Positions 46,632 through 64,000 of a stretch of DNA of 64,000 bases are shown here, piece by piece (the stretch's first letter is position 1; the number at the start of each line of letters is the position of its first letter). A model generated the notes under the pieces. The model searched no databases, was not told the DNA's origin, and worked only from the letters and a program-made list of their open reading frames with translations. The DNA is from Salminus brasiliensis. Its lineage: Eukaryota > Chordata > Actinopteri > Characiformes > Bryconidae. The translations under genes were made by a program, and so were the position numbers. The DNA lies in NCBI RefSeq assembly GCF_030463535.1, contig NC_132880.1:31330487-31394486 (forward strand), read 5' to 3'.

Positions 46632-48521
46632 GCATCTGTAAGTTGTATAATTGAAAAGTGGACAAATGTAGGCACCCCAGCAACTCAGCCACAAGAACAG
46701 TTACAGAGTGGGGTCGCATAAAAGTGCCCATCGCTCGGCTGACTCAATAACGGATAAAATTTAGAATGGGATGTCTTAAAAGCTCCTGCAGGTGCAATGC
46801 ACGGGTCACATAACAACGCAGAACAGTCAATTACCACGACTAGGGGGTGGGGCTGCATTGCCATTTCTCTTTTCAGACCACAGAGTTAAAAGGCAGACAG
46901 CAGGCCTGCAGTCTAAACACACAACTAATACACCACCCACCTGTGATGAAGCAGGGATGCGTAATCCAATCAGAGGGGAACACTGCGTAGTGGCTCAGGT
47001 ATCGCACCTGAAGGTAGCCATTGTAGATGCAGAAAACAAAAGCCAGGGCAAAGGATGCAAACGGTGTGGGTTTCCCTCCTCGGATTAAAAACGGATATAT
47101 GAGAGACCTGAAAGAAGAGCACAGTTTAATCCAACAATGCACAACGTTACTGTAGTGTGTTCTATATTTAAGCAAATGACTGAAAACATTTTATACTTCA
47201 CATTCTGATATTATTATGAAAACAGATCCTCGTTTATATGTTTCAAGACCAGATGTTTTCTTTAACCAGTCATTTTTAATGTGACGATCAGCAACCAAAC
47301 CTGAGTTCTTCTAACCAACCAACCAACTGCCCGAGAGCACACTCTGACGACCGTCCGATTTTGCAAAGAACTGGATATTTGAAAAATACACACAGGCATT
47401 ATTCTGGTATAGCCCTAATATAAGGTCAGCCTACATATACTTTTATGGGGGAATGTCACTGATGTTTCTGAATTTCATAGATAAATAGTGGTTTGATGTG
47501 AAATGGTGCACTGAGGAGAGTCTTATAGAGTCCAAATAACTGAAAGCACAATTATCCCCAAAGAACACCTTGCAAATCTACCACTATTGTATCCACATAG
47601 AAATATATAAAACCACACAAGTTCAGTGGTGGTTTGGGAAAGTAAATCATTTCTGCAATCTCTGTAATCAGTGAGCTTCTCTATAATTACTCTCTGTAAT
47701 TAATTTCACACCAAACCAACTCTGATCCACTAAGTTTAAATATTAACCAATAAACTGTGCAGGGAAAAATATCACTTGTTATTTGTTGTCAAGAAAAAAA
47801 TACAATAACCAGTTGATAAACATACACAAACACAAAAAAATACACAAAAAGGTTCAATTGAAGAGTTTAGTTAATGCAGCAATACAGCAAAAGGCCTTTT
47901 CTTGCTCTTGGGCTCCCCCTATAGTCAAGAAAGGGTAATTCACACTTTTAGCCACTCCCCCCAGGACATGCTTTTCTGGACAGCTGTAAACGTGCATTTG
48001 TTGACAAGCAGAGAGATACAGACTTACTTCACTGACTGACCCGGCACATTAATATGACAGGATATTATTATATTAGTTTTTGTAAGTGCAAACATTCCCC
48101 AGTGCATATTCATTCATGTCTATATTCATATAGAGGAATGTCTATATTCATATCTTTCTCATATCTGACCAGAAAATCAGTGGTATCTCCCATCCCTACG
48201 CACAGTACCTTACCTTTGGACATAATGGCAAAAATACATGGCAAGAAGCAGCTGGTTGGGCAGGTGCCCCGTCTTGGAGGATGCGGTCCACAGCACTAAA
48301 GTCAAAGGCACGACTAAGGCAGGCAGCTCCTGAATGAACCAAGCCACTCTGACACTCACTGGAAACCCAAATTTCCTATCTGAATACCTGCCATAAGGCA
48401 CATTCTCAAACAGCAGAGCCAGAAATGTCACCACTGCCATTAAGATCATAAAGTAAGAGAAACAGTCCAAAATGTAAAGCTCTTCCTCTTCAGAAGAAAA
48501 AAAAAGAAGAATTGTGTCCAT
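41583..48521 (-). CDS. srd5a1: srd5a1: 3-oxo-5-alpha-steroid 4-dehydrogenase 1 (steroid 5-alpha-reductase)
   Basis: Five GT-AG exons join into 264 residues; the human enzyme is 259. Known role: NADPH-dependent reduction of the delta-4 bond of 3-oxo steroids such as testosterone and progesterone, in ER and nuclear-envelope membranes. Visible: hydrophobic N-terminal segment (about residues 22-38); RVAWFIQELPAL, with the Q64-E65 pair equivalent to the substrate-contacting Q-E of the family; IYPFLIRGGKP and NGYLQVRYLSHYAV, which favour type 1 over type 2; NLYSDHILRNLRAPGETGY; and YVSGANFLGEIVEW, whose N203 matches the conserved cofactor-site Asn. The C-terminus YPKSRKALVPFVF is typical. The start is the first in-frame ATG, with A at -3 and G at +4. 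It is divergent from nsun2. A Tyr replaces His in the usual NIHSD motif (residues 170-174). Confidence 0.97.
41917..42975 (+). mobile_element. Internally deleted Tc1-like transposon in srd5a1 intron 4
   Basis: Inverted ends CAGTGGTGCTTGAAAGTTTG and CTTAAGCACCACTG, next to TA (TA at 41915 and at 42977, one extra G). About 1.06 kb remain. Fragments of the transposase gene are recognisable (a helix-turn-helix region near 42230-42340, CATTCCAGGATACATAACTT, GGAAGGACCTGAAGCAAGCA), but large parts are missing and the frame is broken. It is a different lineage from the copy at 38612. Confidence 0.88.
43004..43154 (-). CDS. srd5a1: srd5a1 exon 4
   Basis: Residues 193-242 plus two bases, GGMFEYVSGANFLGE through SSRAVAHH. 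Acceptor TTGTAG|GT, donor AA|GTAAGA. Only 28 bases separate its donor from the end of the Tc1 relic in intron 4. Confidence 0.96.
43455..44030 (-). repeat. MITE copy with nested insertion in srd5a1 intron 3
   Basis: Left end ACACTATGTCCAAATGTTTG then GAATGCATTCAGCTACTTTA. The block TATTGCCAATA is split from ATAGAATAGG by foreign sequence at about 43582-43765. The element continues with TTATTGGCACCATGTCCAAT and CACAGTAATGCTCTGAAATC. Same family as 7341-7816. Confidence 0.8.
43582..43765 (+). repeat. LINE-type 3' end nested in the MITE
   Basis: GAATTTCCCCACTGTGGGAC, then TAATAAAGGATTATC and repeated TTATC units. It has landed inside the MITE at its AATA sequence, which appears on both sides as a short duplication. 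It gives the relative age: MITE first, retroposon second. Confidence 0.75.
44031..46294. other. srd5a1: srd5a1 intron 3, remaining part
   Basis: AT-rich intron sequence with no recognised exon. Two stretches (44860-44950 and 45110-45190) share TGTAATATA, GCACA and GTGTCTCAAAAACAGTC words and may be an old direct duplication. Confidence 0.5.
46295..46396 (-). CDS. srd5a1: srd5a1 exon 3
   Basis: Residues 159-192 plus one base, GSCLWLLGWMTNLYSD through TGYKIPR. Donor G|GTAAAC. Carries the NLYSD variant motif. Confidence 0.95.
46560..46629. repeat. (TA)n microsatellite
   Basis: Perfect TA run of about 70 bases in srd5a1 intron 2. Confidence 0.95.
46941..47107 (-). CDS. srd5a1: srd5a1 exon 2
   Basis: Residues 103-158 plus one base, RSLIYPFLIRGGKP through HPCFIT. 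Acceptor TTTCAG|G, donor G|GTGGGT. Confidence 0.96.
48214..48521 (-). CDS. srd5a1: srd5a1 exon 1
   Basis: Residues 1-102 plus two bases, MDTILLFFSSEEEE through FCHYVQ. Donor AG|GTAAGG. The frame continues open upstream but without another ATG. Confidence 0.95.
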
Positions 48522-48694
48522 GATTGGCTTAAAAAACGAGAGATGATAAAAAATAATAGTAATACTGAAAGTGCTGCGGGATGTAGAGATTATAAGGCAG
48601 TAGAAAATATAGTTTCTGCTCACTTAAGGTACAGTTCAGTGTCGGTTATCAAACCGGTACCTACACACCACCTCACGGTCATCCTATGTGTCCA

Positions 48695-48699
48695 CCAAT
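48695..48699 (+). promoter_or_regulatory. CCAAT box
   Basis: First of three plus-strand CCAAT pentamers within 90 bases; the others are at 48738-48742 and 48778-48782. Matches the NF-Y core. Confidence 0.5.
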
Positions 48700-48711
48700 G
48701 CCGAGAAGAGT

Positions 48712-48719
48712 GGGCGGGG
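48712..48719 (+). promoter_or_regulatory. GC box (Sp1-type)
   Basis: GGGCGGGG, a strong Sp1/KLF core, directly followed by a CACGTG E-box. Confidence 0.6.
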
Positions 48720-48721
48720 TT

Positions 48722-48727
48722 CACGTG
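48722..48727. promoter_or_regulatory. CACGTG E-box
   Basis: Palindromic USF/MYC-type site 2 bases past the GC box and about 10 bases before a CCAAT box. Confidence 0.55.
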
Positions 48728-48737
48728 AAGAAATAGG

Positions 48738-48742
48738 CCAAT
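48738..48742 (+). promoter_or_regulatory. CCAAT box
   Basis: Second CCAAT pentamer of the cluster, context GGCCAATAG. Confidence 0.5.
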
Positions 48743-48777
48743 AGAATGAACGTATCATGTATCTCATTATTCATAAG

Positions 48778-48782
48778 CCAAT
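48778..48782 (+). promoter_or_regulatory. CCAAT box
   Basis: Third CCAAT pentamer, context AGCCAATGG, a good NF-Y match, 40 bases from the second. Confidence 0.55.
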
Positions 48783-49279
48783 GGTAAAGAAGCATGTTTT
48801 TCTCCATTTATTAAATATGTATATTTAACAATTAACATTATAGTTTCTCTGGTGTATCATATGTAGTATACTCCCCCCACATTTTTGTAATTGCATGTTT
48901 TGCATTGTATGATAATTTAATGTAGCTGTATATGTGCTCGGCGCAAATGTAGCTAAACGCATCATGCCAGTAAAGCAAATCTGAATAAAATTGAGAGAGG
49001 GACCGAGAAATAACGAGATTATTTATGATTATAGTTACAAATGATTACAGTTAGTAGTATTTTTTTTTTCATCGCATTTTCAGGAATATAATTCAGGCGC
49101 GAGTTCGGCCACTGCAGGTCCTTCCGCTGCTGTGTGGCGTGTTGAGCTTCGTGACAGCACATGAGTCTAGCTTTAGCAGTAGCTTCAGCTCCAGTCTAGC
49201 TCATATTCTTGTGGAAGAGCTCAGTTAGTGGTTTAAGACGCTTCGGAGATTTTTATCCAGTGTTGTTTGTCTCTCCAGG

Positions 49280-64000
<14,721 letters not shown>

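Larger units (their letters stand above)
48522..49279. promoter_or_regulatory. Shared divergent promoter region of srd5a1 and nsun2
   Basis: The two ATGs face away from each other with 758 bases between. The srd5a1-side half holds a cluster of classical promoter motifs (48695-48782), and the nsun2-side half (49095-49160) is richer in CpG. No TATA box is evident at a suitable place. A bidirectional promoter is inferred from geometry. Confidence 0.7.

Noticed and set aside
48522-48623. 34-codon N-terminal extension of srd5a1
   Set aside because: Begins with GTG rather than ATG. The protein starting at MDTIL has the expected family length and a strong start context.

Overview
This is vertebrate nuclear DNA, and almost certainly from a ray-finned fish. 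The genes are broken into GT-AG exons separated by long AT-rich introns. Dinucleotide microsatellites are everywhere, and the repeats are typical of teleosts: decayed Tc1-like transposons, short inverted-repeat elements of the 'CACTATATGGACAAAAGTATTGG' type, tRNA-derived SINEs and LINE tails ending in short tandem repeats. The repeat set suggests an otophysan (characin or catfish relatives), but that is an inference from memory and not a measurement.

Three genes can be read with exon precision, and their order matches the human 5p15.31 block TENT4A-SRD5A1-NSUN2. (1) tent4a is on the minus strand, with coding exons between 35703 and 13119. Its 13 exons join in frame to an 814-residue non-canonical poly(A)/mixed-tail polymerase. 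Its 3'UTR probably runs to about 9308, and a CpG-rich promoter with a perfect NRF1 site lies at about 35972. (2) srd5a1 is on the minus strand, 48521 to 41583. Its 5 exons encode a 264-residue steroid 5-alpha-reductase. (3) nsun2 is on the plus strand from 49280 to the right edge, where it is cut off. Fourteen complete exons and the start of a fifteenth encode the first ~524 residues of an RNA cytosine-5 methyltransferase. srd5a1 and nsun2 are divergent, with start codons 758 bp apart and a shared promoter region carrying GC-box, E-box and CCAAT motifs. One further possible coding exon, from an unrecognised gene, lies at 786-962 on the plus strand.

Layout: 1-9300 is downstream flank of tent4a and contains repeats, including a 16-unit 29-bp minisatellite whose units carry perfect heat-shock elements. 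9308-13118 is the probable tent4a 3'UTR with a 400-bp homopurine tract. 13119-35703 is tent4a. 36000-41116 is intergenic, with a 53-bp minisatellite, a small inverted-repeat element and a decayed Tc1 transposon. 41117-48521 is srd5a1, with a second Tc1 relic and nested insertions in its introns. 48522-49279 is the divergent promoter. 49280-64000 is nsun2 with SINE and Tc1 fragments in its introns.

The genes do not form a pathway: one acts in RNA tailing, one in steroid metabolism and one in RNA m5C methylation. No new enzymatic system is visible. The most unusual signal is the phased array of heat-shock-element-like units at 3739-4186.
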